Shown in pieces: positions 16,135 through 25,417 of a stretch of DNA of 64,000 nt. Numbering within the stretch: the first letter of the stretch is position 1; every line of letters starts with the position of its first letter. A program made the translations under genes and the position numbers. Origin of the DNA: SZUA-584 sp964441275 (GTDB lineage: Bacteria; Bacillota; Clostridia; Christensenellales; SZUA-584); assembly GCA_964441275.1 (NCBI GenBank), contig CAYTUG010000002.1:84027-148026 (forward strand). The letters run 5' to 3'. The notes beneath the pieces were generated by a model. The model did not search any database and was not told the DNA's origin. It worked only from the letters and a program-made list of their open reading frames with translations.

Positions 16135-16621
16135 CCGCCTGTCTGACAACAACACGCGCCCCTATTACGCTCTCGACTTTTATTTGCGTATCTTTTGGAA
16201 TGTACTCTCCGTCTGTTACCACATCGGTTTTTTCTCCATCTATGCTTGCAATGCCTGAAGGGCGCAAAGGCGTTAAGCTTATTCCGGTTTTGCCGGCAAA
16301 ACGAGTTTTATCCTCGTTCGCAAAATAACCTTCATCCTTTTTGGCGCTATTTTTTAATACTATTGACGAGCGATATAAAATGCCTCTTTTAAAGCTGCGT
16401 GCGGCAATAAATATTAGCGCTAACACAACAGCCGCAATTATCAGCAAAAGTATAAGCGCCTCGGTTGCGTTTCTTGCCTGAAAAATGATACATAGCACTA
16501 ATGACGCCAATCCAAGCCCGCCGAATATCCCAAATCCGGGTATAAAAAGTTCAATAAGCAACAACGCAATACCCGCAACGAACAATATAACTGATATTAT
16601 ATTTATTGTTTCAAACAGCAT
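16127..16621 (-). CDS. NfeD-family membrane protein
   Basis: A 164-residue protein with three or so membrane helices; the helical part contains IELFIPGFGIFGGLG and ALILLLIIAAVVLALIF. A C-terminal OB-fold NfeD domain follows (GKTGISLTPLRPSGIASIDGEKTDVVTDG and a final GARVVVRQ). It is the short form without the ClpP-like protease domain. NfeD proteins pair with flotillins, and floA is two genes downstream. It is the first gene of the operon. Confidence 0.9.
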   Translation of the reverse strand: MLFETINIISVILFVAGIALLLIELFIPGFGIFGGLGLASLVLCIIFQARNATEALILLLIIAAVVLALIFIAARSFKRGILYRSSIVLKNSAKKDEGYFANEDKTRFAGKTGISLTPLRPSGIASIDGEKTDVVTDGEYIPKDTQIKVESVIGARVVVRQADE

Positions 16622-16899
16622 GTCTGCTACGCCCCTTGTTTTTTTACCCTTTTGTAATAGTATAACATAATATTATCTTACAAAGAACTTTATCGGTTGA
16701 AATTTAACGTAATGGTATGGACTATTTTAGGTTTATCAAAAATATTTGACAACGTATTTGTTAAATGCGGGCTAAAAAGCCGGGCCACACAATTGAAAAA
16801 ATCCTTAGCATGTACTCTCTCAAAGCAGGACAATAATCCCCGCAAAATTTTTAACCTATACGGGGGGTCAGATTATTTTTAAATTCTTATACCGATAGT
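16622..16899. other. Intergenic stretch without a recognised gene
   Basis: It contains a CCCCG...CGGGG hairpin near 16840-16866 and ATTTGACAACGTA near 16743-16755, which resembles the IS-end motif seen at 49219-49232. A 61-codon plus frame (16697-16882) has no ribosome site and no recognisable product. Confidence 0.5.
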
Positions 16900-16928
16900 T
16901 TGACCGTGACGCAACGCTGTCGTATACT
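16900..16928 (+). promoter_or_regulatory. Predicted promoter of dnaD-dnaI
   Basis: TTGACC (16900-16905), a 17-base spacer, TATACT (16923-16928); +1 near 16935, about 60 bases before the start codon. Confidence 0.75.
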
Positions 16929-16997
16929 ATCATTAGGCAACACTTATTTTAGTCGATTTTCACAGCAAGGCGGCAAAATATTAAGGGAGGGGCGTTG

Positions 16998-18425
16998 ATG
17001 CAGCTTAAACTCAAATACCAAACCGATACCACTATTGTATCCAACAGATTTATAGAAAACTGTCTCAGCGCGCCCGACAAATATATCAGCGCGTATTTGC
17101 TGACATTAAGATATGCATCAAATAGCGGCTCGATAGATATTGATGTGCTTTGCGCACGGTTGGGTATGGCTAAAGAATGCTTTTTTGAGGCAATTGAGTA
17201 TTGGCAGAAAAAAGGGTATATGCGCATTGAAAATGGCGCGGAGATTTGTTTCAAATTCGGCGATTTTTCGCCTTCGCCGCAAACTGAGGACGAGCTTTAT
17301 ACCGAGCGCGAATTTAACCAAATGTTGCAAAACCTTTTTGGCGCGCGGCAGTTATCGCCTCATGATTATCTTAGAATATACGATTACATCGATACATTCG
17401 GGCTAAATAAAAAAGTGGTGTTAGCTCTTGTGGAATATTGCATTCTGCAAAAGGGCAAACGGGTTTCGCTCGGCTACATCGATAAAGTTGCAGAAGCATG
17501 GGCGGGGGAAGAGCACATAACAACCCCGGAAAAAGCAACCGAGCGCATTGCCCTTAGCAAGGCTGCCGCAATGGGCGTAACAAAAGTGTTAAAACAGCTT
17601 GGGCTTTCAAATCGCACGCCCACAAAGGATGAAACGGCCCTGTTCGAAAAATGGACGCGCGATTGGGGTTTTACGCTTGACGCGATACTTACTGCGTGCG
17701 CGCAAACAACCGCCGCGCGCGAACCAAGTTTTAAATATCTTGACAGGATACTGCAAAGGCTGTATACGCGCGGTCTTATAACCTCAAGAACAATTGCGGA
17801 ATCAAATATGAAAAACGAAGACATTTCAATTGCCATAAAAGAGGTTATGCATCTTGTTGGCGAGGTTAGCCTAAAACCGTCGTTCGAGCAGGAAAGCCTT
17901 TACCATAAATGGACAAGCGTATACGGGTTTAACCAAAAGCTTATTGTGCTTGCCGCTAAAAATGCAAGCATCAGCGGGAAAAACCCTTTTGCTTCCCTTG
18001 ACGCCATTCTGACTGATTGGTATAACAACCATGTCAACACGTTAGTGGCCGCGCGGCGGCAATTGACGGCGCAGAAAGAGCTCGATGAAAGGCTGATGGC
18101 CGTTTTCGAGACAGCCGGTATAACAAGAACGCCAACCGATGCAAACCGCAAGGTGTATATGCGTTGGAATCAAACATGGGGGATAGGTCACGATGCAATT
18201 CTGCTCGCGGCGGAAATAAGCACGCTTTCTGACAATCCCTTCAGGTACCTTAATTCTATATTGTCAAACTGGCATTCCTCCGGCATTAAAACTCTTGCCG
18301 AGGCGCAAAGAGAAGCTAACAAAAACGGCAAAAGCAACGCCGCACCCAAAACAGCTTATTACAACAGGCCGACCGAAAACTACGATCACCTTGCATTGAA
18401 TCCTTTTTCGGACGAGGGAGCATAA
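16998..18425 (+). CDS. DnaD-domain replication initiation protein with four C-terminal-type repeats
   Basis: A 475-residue DnaD/DnaB-type primosome protein. An N-terminal winged-helix region (about 1-95, with LTLRYASNSGSIDIDVLCARLGM) is followed by four copies of the DnaB_2 C-terminal domain, near residues 103-180, 190-270, 278-357 and 366-445. Repeats 2-4 share the pattern Kw...wGf..daI..A......ps..YLd.IL..W. Bacillus DnaD has one such domain. These proteins help load the replicative helicase; the downstream gene is the loader ATPase. ATG 16998 follows GGGAGGGG. Confidence 0.9.
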   Translation: MQLKLKYQTDTTIVSNRFIENCLSAPDKYISAYLLTLRYASNSGSIDIDVLCARLGMAKECFFEAIEYWQKKGYMRIENGAEICFKFGDFSPSPQTEDELYTEREFNQMLQNLFGARQLSPHDYLRIYDYIDTFGLNKKVVLALVEYCILQKGKRVSLGYIDKVAEAWAGEEHITTPEKATERIALSKAAAMGVTKVLKQLGLSNRTPTKDETALFEKWTRDWGFTLDAILTACAQTTAAREPSFKYLDRILQRLYTRGLITSRTIAESNMKNEDISIAIKEVMHLVGEVSLKPSFEQESLYHKWTSVYGFNQKLIVLAAKNASISGKNPFASLDAILTDWYNNHVNTLVAARRQLTAQKELDERLMAVFETAGITRTPTDANRKVYMRWNQTWGIGHDAILLAAEISTLSDNPFRYLNSILSNWHSSGIKTLAEAQREANKNGKSNAAPKTAYYNRPTENYDHLALNPFSDEGA

Positions 18426-18427
18426 AT

Positions 18428-19354
18428 TTGAGTATATCCGATGTTTTAGCTGCGTTTGAGCAAACCAAGCGGCAAAACGAACAAGAGCAGCAAAGGCGCA
18501 AAAATAAAGTCTATCAAAAGATACCTCAACTAAAAGAAATACACAAGCAGCTTGAGATGTTGCTTGCCAAACGCATCAAATATGCAATTTTAGGCGAGCC
18601 TATCGAAAACAACGAAATAAAACAGTTGCAGCAAAAATCATCTTTACTGCTTGAGCAAACAGGGTTTGCACCCAATTATTTAGAGCCGATATATAACTGT
18701 CATAAATGCCACGATACCGGTTTTTTGCCCGATTCGGGGCATTGTGAATGTTTTAAAAAAATGCTGCTTGAGGATAAACTTGATACTGCGCGGCTTACAG
18801 ATCCGTCAATATCTTTCGAGCGGTTTTCGCTTGACATTTTTGATGATACGCCGTTAGAGCAGGATAAATCACAACGCGATTACATGGTAAAATATAAGCA
18901 GGTTTTTGAGCAGTACGCAAACAGTTTCCCAAATTGCGTACCTATTTTGCTGTTCGCCGGCAGCGCGGGATTAGGCAAAACGTATTGCGCGAAATGCATT
19001 ATGCGATGCGTAATTGAGCGCGGATATACGGCGGCGCTCTATACCGCTTATCGGCTTTTTTCAATGTTTCACGCTCATAGGTTAGGTGAAAATATAGATC
19101 TTGAGCCTATATTCGAAGTGCCGCTTCTTATTGTTGACGATTTAGGAACAGAACCTATGACAAAAAACGTAACAATTGAATACTTTTTTGATCTTTTAAA
19201 CGAGCGCCTTTCCGCCAACCGTCACACTATTGTGGCGACAAACCTTGGGTTCCACGAAATAAAGCAACGCTACGACGATCGGATACACTCAAGGCTGATG
19301 GATAAAAGGCTTTCGCAAAAGATAATATTTAAAGGCAAAGACTTACGCTATTAG
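18428..19354 (+). CDS. DnaC/DnaI-type helicase loader ATPase
   Basis: A 308-residue AAA+ loader. The N-terminal helical part carries a zinc-type cluster, YNCHKCHDTGF with GHCECFKK near residues 90-110. The ATPase core has Walker A GSAGLGKTYCAKCI, Walker B LLIVDDLGTE, and a sensor-type VATNLGFHEI with the arginine-finger-like HSRLMDKR. It loads the hexameric DNA helicase at origins and restart sites with DnaD partners. The start is TTG after GGGAG, two bases after the DnaD-domain gene, so the pair is co-translated. Confidence 0.92.
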   Translation: MSISDVLAAFEQTKRQNEQEQQRRKNKVYQKIPQLKEIHKQLEMLLAKRIKYAILGEPIENNEIKQLQQKSSLLLEQTGFAPNYLEPIYNCHKCHDTGFLPDSGHCECFKKMLLEDKLDTARLTDPSISFERFSLDIFDDTPLEQDKSQRDYMVKYKQVFEQYANSFPNCVPILLFAGSAGLGKTYCAKCIMRCVIERGYTAALYTAYRLFSMFHAHRLGENIDLEPIFEVPLLIVDDLGTEPMTKNVTIEYFFDLLNERLSANRHTIVATNLGFHEIKQRYDDRIHSRLMDKRLSQKIIFKGKDLRY

Positions 19355-19404
19355 CGGCGGACTCTGGGCATAATTATAGAAAAAGCTATAACAGGGAGAA
19401 CACG

Positions 19405-21186
19405 ATGAAAAGAAACGAAATTGATACAAAATATAAATGGCAGCTTGAAGATATTTATGCAAACGATAGCGAGTGGGAAAAAGATATTGCAAATCTTAAC
19501 TCTTTATTGCCCACCCTTAAAGAATTAAAAAACGGTTTCACCGACAGCGCTCAAAACCTTGCGCAAGCGTTAAAGCGCATCGATGAGGTTTCGCTGTTAT
19601 GTGAACGCCTTTATGTTTATGCAAAAATGCGCCGGGACGAGGATAACGCAAATGCAATCTATCAGGCCATGACCGACAGGGCAATGTCTTTATACGTTAG
19701 CGTGTCGAGTGAAATATCTTTTGCGGCGCCCGCCCTGCTAAAGAAAAGCGCCGAAAGCCTTGAAAATTACATAGAGCAAGAAAAAGAGCTGGCGCCGTAC
19801 GCTTTTATGATTCGTGACACAATCCGGCAAAAGCAACATGTGCTTAGCGAAAACGAAGAAAAGCTGCTTTCGATGAGCGCTGATTTTTCATCGGGCGCGC
19901 GCGACATATTTACCATGCTCAACAACGCCGATTTAAAATTCGGCAGCGTTGAAACCCCAGAGGGCAGTATACAGCTTTCACACGCGCGGTTTATAGAGCT
20001 GATGCAAAATAAAACAAGACAAGTTAGAAAAAATGCTTTCGAATCCTATTACGGCGCGTTTTCGGGCGTAATAAACACAATAGCTTCAACTCTGTCCACA
20101 AGCATAAAAAAAGACGTGTTCTACGCAAGGGCACGGGGATACGAAAGCGCTTTAGAAAAATCGCTTTTTGCTGATAACGTTCCGGTTTCACTCTATGACG
20201 GGTTGATTGACAGCATACATAGAAACCTTCCCATTATGCACGACTATTTAGAAACAAGAAGGCGCATACTCAACATTGACCAAATAGCAATGTACGATGT
20301 TTATGTGCCTTTAGTGTCCGACACCGGCGCCAAATACAGTTATGAAAAAGCAATGAAAACCGTAATAGACGCCATGGCGCCTCTCGGCAGCAATTACACC
20401 GCACTGCTTAGGCGTGCATATGAACAAAGATGGATAGATGTTTATGAAACCGAAGGTAAAACAAGCGGCGCATACTCTTGGGGCGCTTACGGAACACATC
20501 CTTATGTGCTTTTAAACCACAGGTCCGATCTTGACAGCGTTTACACATTAGCGCATGAATTGGGCCATGCAATTCATACGTACTATTCAGATAAAACCCA
20601 GCCGTACCCGCTTGCATCATATACCATATTTGTCGCAGAGGTTGCTTCCACGGTCAACGAAATCCTGCTGACGCACCACTTGCTAAAACATGGCGACAGC
20701 GCGCTAAAACTCTATGCCCTTAACCATTATCTTGACCAATTCAGAACCACCGTTGTGCGCCAAACGATGTTTGCGGAATTTGAGCGCATTTCGCACGATA
20801 TGTACGAGAAAGGCAAACCTCTTACAAACGAATCGTTATCCGAAGGATATTGCGCGCTTAACAGGCTGTACTATGGCGGCAGCGTAAAAACTTGTGATAC
20901 CATTGCAATAGAGTGGGCCCGAATACCGCATTTCTACAATGCGTTTTATGTTTATAAATATGCCACCGGATTTTCTGCTGCGGTTATACTTGCAACGGGC
21001 ATATTCAACGGCGATTCAAATATGCGCGATGCTTATATGCAGCTTTTGAAAAGCGGCGGCAGCGACTACCCGTTATCGCTGCTAAAAAAAGCGGGGGTGG
21101 ATTTTGCAGATGGCGCGCCGGTTGACAGTGCGATGCAATCTTTTCGCGCTGCGCTTGAGGAATTCAAGCTGCTGATGAACGTTTAA
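19405..21186 (+). CDS. pepF: Oligoendopeptidase F
   Basis: A 593-residue M3B zinc metallopeptidase that degrades short peptides in the cytoplasm. The N-terminal helical region begins YKWQLEDIYANDSEWEKD, the typical PepF opening. The zinc site is LAHELGHAIHTYYS with the distal Glu in FVAEVASTVNEILLTHHLL. SGAYSWGAYGTHPYVLLNH precedes it, as in the family. Full length. An AGGGAG site precedes the ATG. A 50-base gap separates it from the helicase loader and the following isomerase is 60 bases downstream, so co-transcription is possible. Confidence 0.95.
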   Translation: MKRNEIDTKYKWQLEDIYANDSEWEKDIANLNSLLPTLKELKNGFTDSAQNLAQALKRIDEVSLLCERLYVYAKMRRDEDNANAIYQAMTDRAMSLYVSVSSEISFAAPALLKKSAESLENYIEQEKELAPYAFMIRDTIRQKQHVLSENEEKLLSMSADFSSGARDIFTMLNNADLKFGSVETPEGSIQLSHARFIELMQNKTRQVRKNAFESYYGAFSGVINTIASTLSTSIKKDVFYARARGYESALEKSLFADNVPVSLYDGLIDSIHRNLPIMHDYLETRRRILNIDQIAMYDVYVPLVSDTGAKYSYEKAMKTVIDAMAPLGSNYTALLRRAYEQRWIDVYETEGKTSGAYSWGAYGTHPYVLLNHRSDLDSVYTLAHELGHAIHTYYSDKTQPYPLASYTIFVAEVASTVNEILLTHHLLKHGDSALKLYALNHYLDQFRTTVVRQTMFAEFERISHDMYEKGKPLTNESLSEGYCALNRLYYGGSVKTCDTIAIEWARIPHFYNAFYVYKYATGFSAAVILATGIFNGDSNMRDAYMQLLKSGGSDYPLSLLKKAGVDFADGAPVDSAMQSFRAALEEFKLLMNV

Positions 21187-21248
21187 CGCTGCGCTCGTCT
21201 TATAAGATACTCTCAACATTGATAGGCAAACAGAAAGGAACGCACGAT

Positions 21249-22046
21249 ATGAAGATTTGTTTTTCAACACTTGGCTGCCCCGAATGGTCATTTTCAGAAG
21301 TTATCTCCGTGGCTTCTGACCTTGGCTATAACGGAATAGAAATAAGAGGCATAAAGCGCGAACTTTACGCGCCGGATATAGAACACTTTGCATCGGATAC
21401 GCAGCTTAAAGCTGTTAAAGAACAATTGAAACGTCTTTCCCTTGAGATACCATGCCTAACATCGTCATGCAATTTAAACATTGAAGGCGATATAGAAAAG
21501 GCCAAAGCGTATGTGGATACCGCAAGCAGTTTAGGCGCCCCATACATACGCCTTCTCGGAGACCCCTCGCCGGAGCCTTCCGGCGACGTGAGCCTAAAGA
21601 TAATTATGCCCCATCTTTTAGAGGTTGCGTCTTACGCTCAAGGCAAAGGCGTAACCCCCTTGATTGAAACAAACGGTTTTTTTGCAAAAACGAAAACCTT
21701 AGGCGCAATGTTCAAGGATTTAGGCGATGCAAATGTAGGCATATTGTACGATATCCATCATCCGTACCGTTTCTTTAGGGAAGAGCCGGCATATACCATC
21801 AACAACATTGGTCCTTATATCAAACATGTGCATATTAAAGATTCAATACAAAAGGACAAGCAGATAAAGTACAAAATGGTTGGCGAGGGCACAATGCCCG
21901 TAAAAGAAACAATACGGTTGCTTAAGGATTTCGGGTATAACGGATACTACTCTCTCGAATGGGTTAAGCGCTGGGATTTCACGCTTGAAGAACCGGGCAT
22001 CGCCTTTGCCCATTTTAAAAATTTCATGGATTTAATAAACAGCTGA
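21249..22046 (+). CDS. Sugar phosphate isomerase/epimerase-like TIM barrel protein
   Basis: A 265-residue AP-endonuclease-2-type TIM barrel. The opening MKICFSTLGCPEWSF, GYNGIEIRG near residue 28, the metal-site LGAPYIRLLGDP, TPLIETNGFF, GILYDIHHP and KHVHIKDS with a final GYYSLEW match xylose-isomerase-like barrel enzymes. The reaction cannot be assigned: members include inosose dehydratases, tagatose or hydroxypyruvate isomerases. The start is ATG 21249 after AAAGGAA; an upstream extension of ten codons is not supported by a ribosome site. Confidence 0.88.
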   Translation: MKICFSTLGCPEWSFSEVISVASDLGYNGIEIRGIKRELYAPDIEHFASDTQLKAVKEQLKRLSLEIPCLTSSCNLNIEGDIEKAKAYVDTASSLGAPYIRLLGDPSPEPSGDVSLKIIMPHLLEVASYAQGKGVTPLIETNGFFAKTKTLGAMFKDLGDANVGILYDIHHPYRFFREEPAYTINNIGPYIKHVHIKDSIQKDKQIKYKMVGEGTMPVKETIRLLKDFGYNGYYSLEWVKRWDFTLEEPGIAFAHFKNFMDLINS

Positions 22047-22062
22047 GCATTTTAAATTTTGG

Positions 22063-23877
22063 CTATGCTATTTTAAACAAATATATATTTGCTTTTGCGG
22101 ACGCTACGACTATCGTATCGTTATAAACTGCAGGCGTTGCCTCTATTGGCTCGCTCACATTAACCCTGGTAACTTCGCCGCCTGTCGCCCCGTCTATAAT
22201 AACCACATCGCCTTTGTCGCTGCACTGAACTATGTAGCCTTTGCCCTCCTTCGTGTAAACAGACACCGGAGAGGAAGGCGACCAGCCCGACGTTTGCAAG
22301 TCGAATTCCCAAACCTGCTCAAAAGTGGTTTTATCTAACGCAACGATGCTGCTTGTAATTGAATCGCCGGCAACTCGCTGCGTTACCGTATACACTATCA
22401 GCCCTTCCATGTCCGTCCCGGCCATTCCAAGCACCGGAGATGCGAATATACCGCCTTTGTTTTTTCCCGACTTTACGGTATAGCTTTTCTCTAAAACAAT
22501 CTCGCCCGTCATCCCGTCAATTTTGCGGGCATAAACTGTTGCCGTGTCTCCGAGCGGCCGCACTAACGGATCGTAAGTACAGCCGCCGTAAAGATAGAAC
22601 GTGTCGTTCTTGTTATCTTCTTCTAAAACCATGGTCATATCGCTATCATCGGTCAAATCATTAACATAAACGATTTGCATTGTGTTAAGGTTAACGCACG
22701 AAAGCATACCCGCGTTATCGGCAAACACCAGATTGTCACGCCAGACAACCGCGGAGCTTTTGGTGCCCCATCGGCCTTTTTTGCTTGATTCTTCATTGCG
22801 GGGCGAAGTGTAGCGATATTTTACCATGTAAGGCTCTCTGTCCATTGAAACGCTGCCGTCTTCCTCATCGTAAAAACTGTTAAGCCGGCACGCGTATAGC
22901 ACTCCGTTTTCCCCCGGGATTATTAAAGTATCCGAATTGCCTTCTACAAGCGGGCTTGAATCGTACGCCTGCCAGTCCCTGTGAGCAAACGGATCGGATG
23001 TTTGCCAGCCAAATTTCATAAGTAACGTTCCGTCCGCAAGGCTGAACGCTCTCATATATATGTCTTTGCAGCCCGAGCTTTTACCGTTGGATTGCATGCC
23101 TTGCCCGACATAAATTATCGGATAGCCCCGCGGGTCAAGGCAAGCCGTGCCGACAACGGGCGCGTTTGTCGCAATAGGGTCACGCGAAAACTCTCCCGTA
23201 AATAGATCTAAAAAATATATATGCCCGCTAATAGTTGCATAAATAACTTCGACGAACCCTTCTTTGTCTTTGTATTGCGGATAAAGCGCCGTCATGTTTT
23301 TTCGCGTTATTTCAGGCCATTTTACTATTAACGGCTGCCCCGTGTATGTTGCACCGCCCTTGTTGCGTACAGAGCCCGTCTTTTTTTTTGCAACAATTTC
23401 TAACGTTTCGGGCGCAGAGTTTATAAATCCATAGCTTGACAAATCCCTGTAATTGTTTCCGCGAAACGTTGTTATCCCCTCTATTTGCGTATATTCGCCG
23501 GCCTGACCGAACGCAACCGGCTCGCTCGCAAGATACGTGCCCACCTTATCGCCGTTAACCATCGTCTGCGTCACAACGCCGAATTTTTCAGGGTCTGTAT
23601 TTTCGGTATAATGAGGCAAAATATCTGCCGAAAGCATATTTAAGCTATCCTTCTCGCCGGGCTTGTTTATGCCATCGGGCAAGGCTATATCATCGGGCGG
23701 GGTCATCGCCAATGATGCGCTCGGCTGCTGCGGATCTCCCGGTCTGCTGCTTAAAGCTGTTATAATCAAACAAGCGCCCGTCAAAAACACTGCGGCAACA
23801 AGCACATAAATAACAATTAAGCGTTTCTGCATACGCCTTCTTAGTTTTCTTTTGATTGCGTATTGTCTTTTCCTCAT
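22063..23877 (-). CDS. Membrane-anchored PQQ-like beta-propeller protein
   Basis: A 604-residue protein. A very basic N-terminus and one membrane helix (about 20-42) place the rest outside the cell. After a Pro-rich linker comes a propeller of repeated strands such as EVIYATISGHIYFLDLFTGE, SSPLVEGNSDTLIIPGENGVLYA, NLVFADNAGMLSCVNLNTM, SIVALDKTTFEQVWEFD and GDVVIIDGATGGEV. Such proteins scaffold envelope complexes or bind ligands; no catalytic residues are evident and PQQ itself is unlikely. It stands alone, convergent with the isomerase gene. Confidence 0.85.
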   Translation of the reverse strand: MRKRQYAIKRKLRRRMQKRLIVIYVLVAAVFLTGACLIITALSSRPGDPQQPSASLAMTPPDDIALPDGINKPGEKDSLNMLSADILPHYTENTDPEKFGVVTQTMVNGDKVGTYLASEPVAFGQAGEYTQIEGITTFRGNNYRDLSSYGFINSAPETLEIVAKKKTGSVRNKGGATYTGQPLIVKWPEITRKNMTALYPQYKDKEGFVEVIYATISGHIYFLDLFTGEFSRDPIATNAPVVGTACLDPRGYPIIYVGQGMQSNGKSSGCKDIYMRAFSLADGTLLMKFGWQTSDPFAHRDWQAYDSSPLVEGNSDTLIIPGENGVLYACRLNSFYDEEDGSVSMDREPYMVKYRYTSPRNEESSKKGRWGTKSSAVVWRDNLVFADNAGMLSCVNLNTMQIVYVNDLTDDSDMTMVLEEDNKNDTFYLYGGCTYDPLVRPLGDTATVYARKIDGMTGEIVLEKSYTVKSGKNKGGIFASPVLGMAGTDMEGLIVYTVTQRVAGDSITSSIVALDKTTFEQVWEFDLQTSGWSPSSPVSVYTKEGKGYIVQCSDKGDVVIIDGATGGEVTRVNVSEPIEATPAVYNDTIVVASAKANIYLFKIA

Positions 23878-24096
23878 TTAAAACCTTTACAACCATGTAT
23901 TTGCGCCTATCATTATACACATGTTTGGTGTGACTGACAATCAGGCGAACAGTTAACTAAATGTAAAAAATGATTACATCAACATAAATATAATAGAGAT
24001 GTGCGTATTTTTACGCGGCGCTTTTTTACAAAAGGGTTTATTTGTTGTCTCTAAAAAGCTATAATGGTTACAGCAGTAAAGTTTAAGGAAAATATT

Positions 24097-25341
24097 ATGA
24101 TTGCAGAAATAATCAGCATAGGAACCGAACTTCTGTTAGGGGATATTGTTAACACCAACAGCGCATTTCTTGCCCGCCAATTGTCACAGCTCGGTATTGA
24201 CGTTTTCCATCAATCGGTGGTTGGCGATAATGAAAATCGCCTTAAAGAAAGCATATCGGCGGCACTTTCCCGCTCCGATGTAGTGGTCACAACAGGCGGC
24301 CTTGGGCCTACCTATGACGACATAACAAAAAAGACCGTCTCCCGGATGTTTGACGTGCCGCTGGTGGAACACAAACCTTCGGAACAAAAAATAAAGGATT
24401 TTTACGCCAATCGAAGCATGGATATGCCCGCTAATAATCTTTTGCAGGCTGAAATACCCTTCGGAGCTACGGTATTTCCAAACGACACCGGGTTCGCGCC
24501 CGGGGTTGCGCTTACAAACAACGCTAAAACAATAATTATGCTGCCCGGGCCGCCTTCGGAAATGTGCCCAATGTTTGAAAACTATGTTTCTTCATACCTG
24601 CAGGATAAAACAAATTCGATAATACGTTCAAAAACCATAAATATTTTCGGCATGGGAGAATCTGCAGTGGGGGATGCGCTTATCGATTTAATGACCTGTT
24701 CGTGCAACCCAACAATTGCCCCCTATGCCGCTTTAGGCGAGGTTAAGGTCAGGGTAAGCGCAAAAGCGGTCGATGCGGTCACGGCGGACGCCTTAATCGA
24801 CCCCGTTGTTAGCACCATACAACAAAAATTAGGCGGCGCGGTTTATGGGGTGGACGCAGGCAGTTTGCAAAACGTACTTGTAGGCATGCTTAAAGAGAAG
24901 CAAATCAGCGCGGCGGTTGCCGAGAGCTGCACAGGGGGTATGGTTTCCGCCGCAATAACAGATGTTTCCGGCTCTTCAACCGTTTTTAAAGGGGGCATCT
25001 GCGCTTATACAAACGAGAGCAAACAAAAACTGCTCGGGGTACGCAAAACAACAATTGAGCAATTTGGATCAATTTCCCGGCAAACAGCCGCGCAGATGGC
25101 AAAAGGCGTTTTAAACGCTTTCGGCGCGGATATCGGCGTGGGCATAACGGGCATCGCCGGTCCAAACAATGCGGAAAATAAACCTATCGGATTAGTGTAT
25201 ATATCGGTAGCAACAAAAACCGATTGCACAACCGAAAAGTTTTATCTTGCGCGCAGTCTTAAAAACGACCGGCAGACTGTGCGCCGCCTTGCAACCCTTA
25301 ATGCTTTATCTTTGATGTTGAATGCGGCGCGGCAGGCGTAA
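24097..25341 (+). CDS. cinA: CinA-family protein (competence/damage-inducible, NMN deamidase)
   Basis: A 414-residue two-domain protein. The N-terminal molybdopterin-binding-like domain has EIISIGTELLLGDIVNTNSAFLAR, TTGGLGPTYDDITKKTV and MLPGPPSEM. The C-terminal CinA domain (from about 260) has AVAESCTGGMVSAAITDVSGSS, GGICAYTNESKQKLLGV and GVGITGIAGP. The C-terminal domain deamidates NMN in pyridine nucleotide salvage, which complements the nadABC operon; the N-terminal domain hydrolyses ADP-ribose in some members. The start is ATG 24097 after AAGGAA; an in-frame ATG at 24064 overlaps a possible -10 box (24060-24065). Confidence 0.94.
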   Translation: MIAEIISIGTELLLGDIVNTNSAFLARQLSQLGIDVFHQSVVGDNENRLKESISAALSRSDVVVTTGGLGPTYDDITKKTVSRMFDVPLVEHKPSEQKIKDFYANRSMDMPANNLLQAEIPFGATVFPNDTGFAPGVALTNNAKTIIMLPGPPSEMCPMFENYVSSYLQDKTNSIIRSKTINIFGMGESAVGDALIDLMTCSCNPTIAPYAALGEVKVRVSAKAVDAVTADALIDPVVSTIQQKLGGAVYGVDAGSLQNVLVGMLKEKQISAAVAESCTGGMVSAAITDVSGSSTVFKGGICAYTNESKQKLLGVRKTTIEQFGSISRQTAAQMAKGVLNAFGADIGVGITGIAGPNNAENKPIGLVYISVATKTDCTTEKFYLARSLKNDRQTVRRLATLNALSLMLNAARQA

Positions 25342-25417
25342 AATAAAAAGAGCCGCCAAAATTGACAGCTCTAATAATACTATGATAAACAATCAAATTA
25401 TGCGCTGCTAATTGGAA

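Noticed and set aside
16697..16882. A 61-codon gene upstream of dnaD
   Set aside because: It has no ribosome site, overlaps a GC hairpin, and the dnaD promoter lies just past its end.
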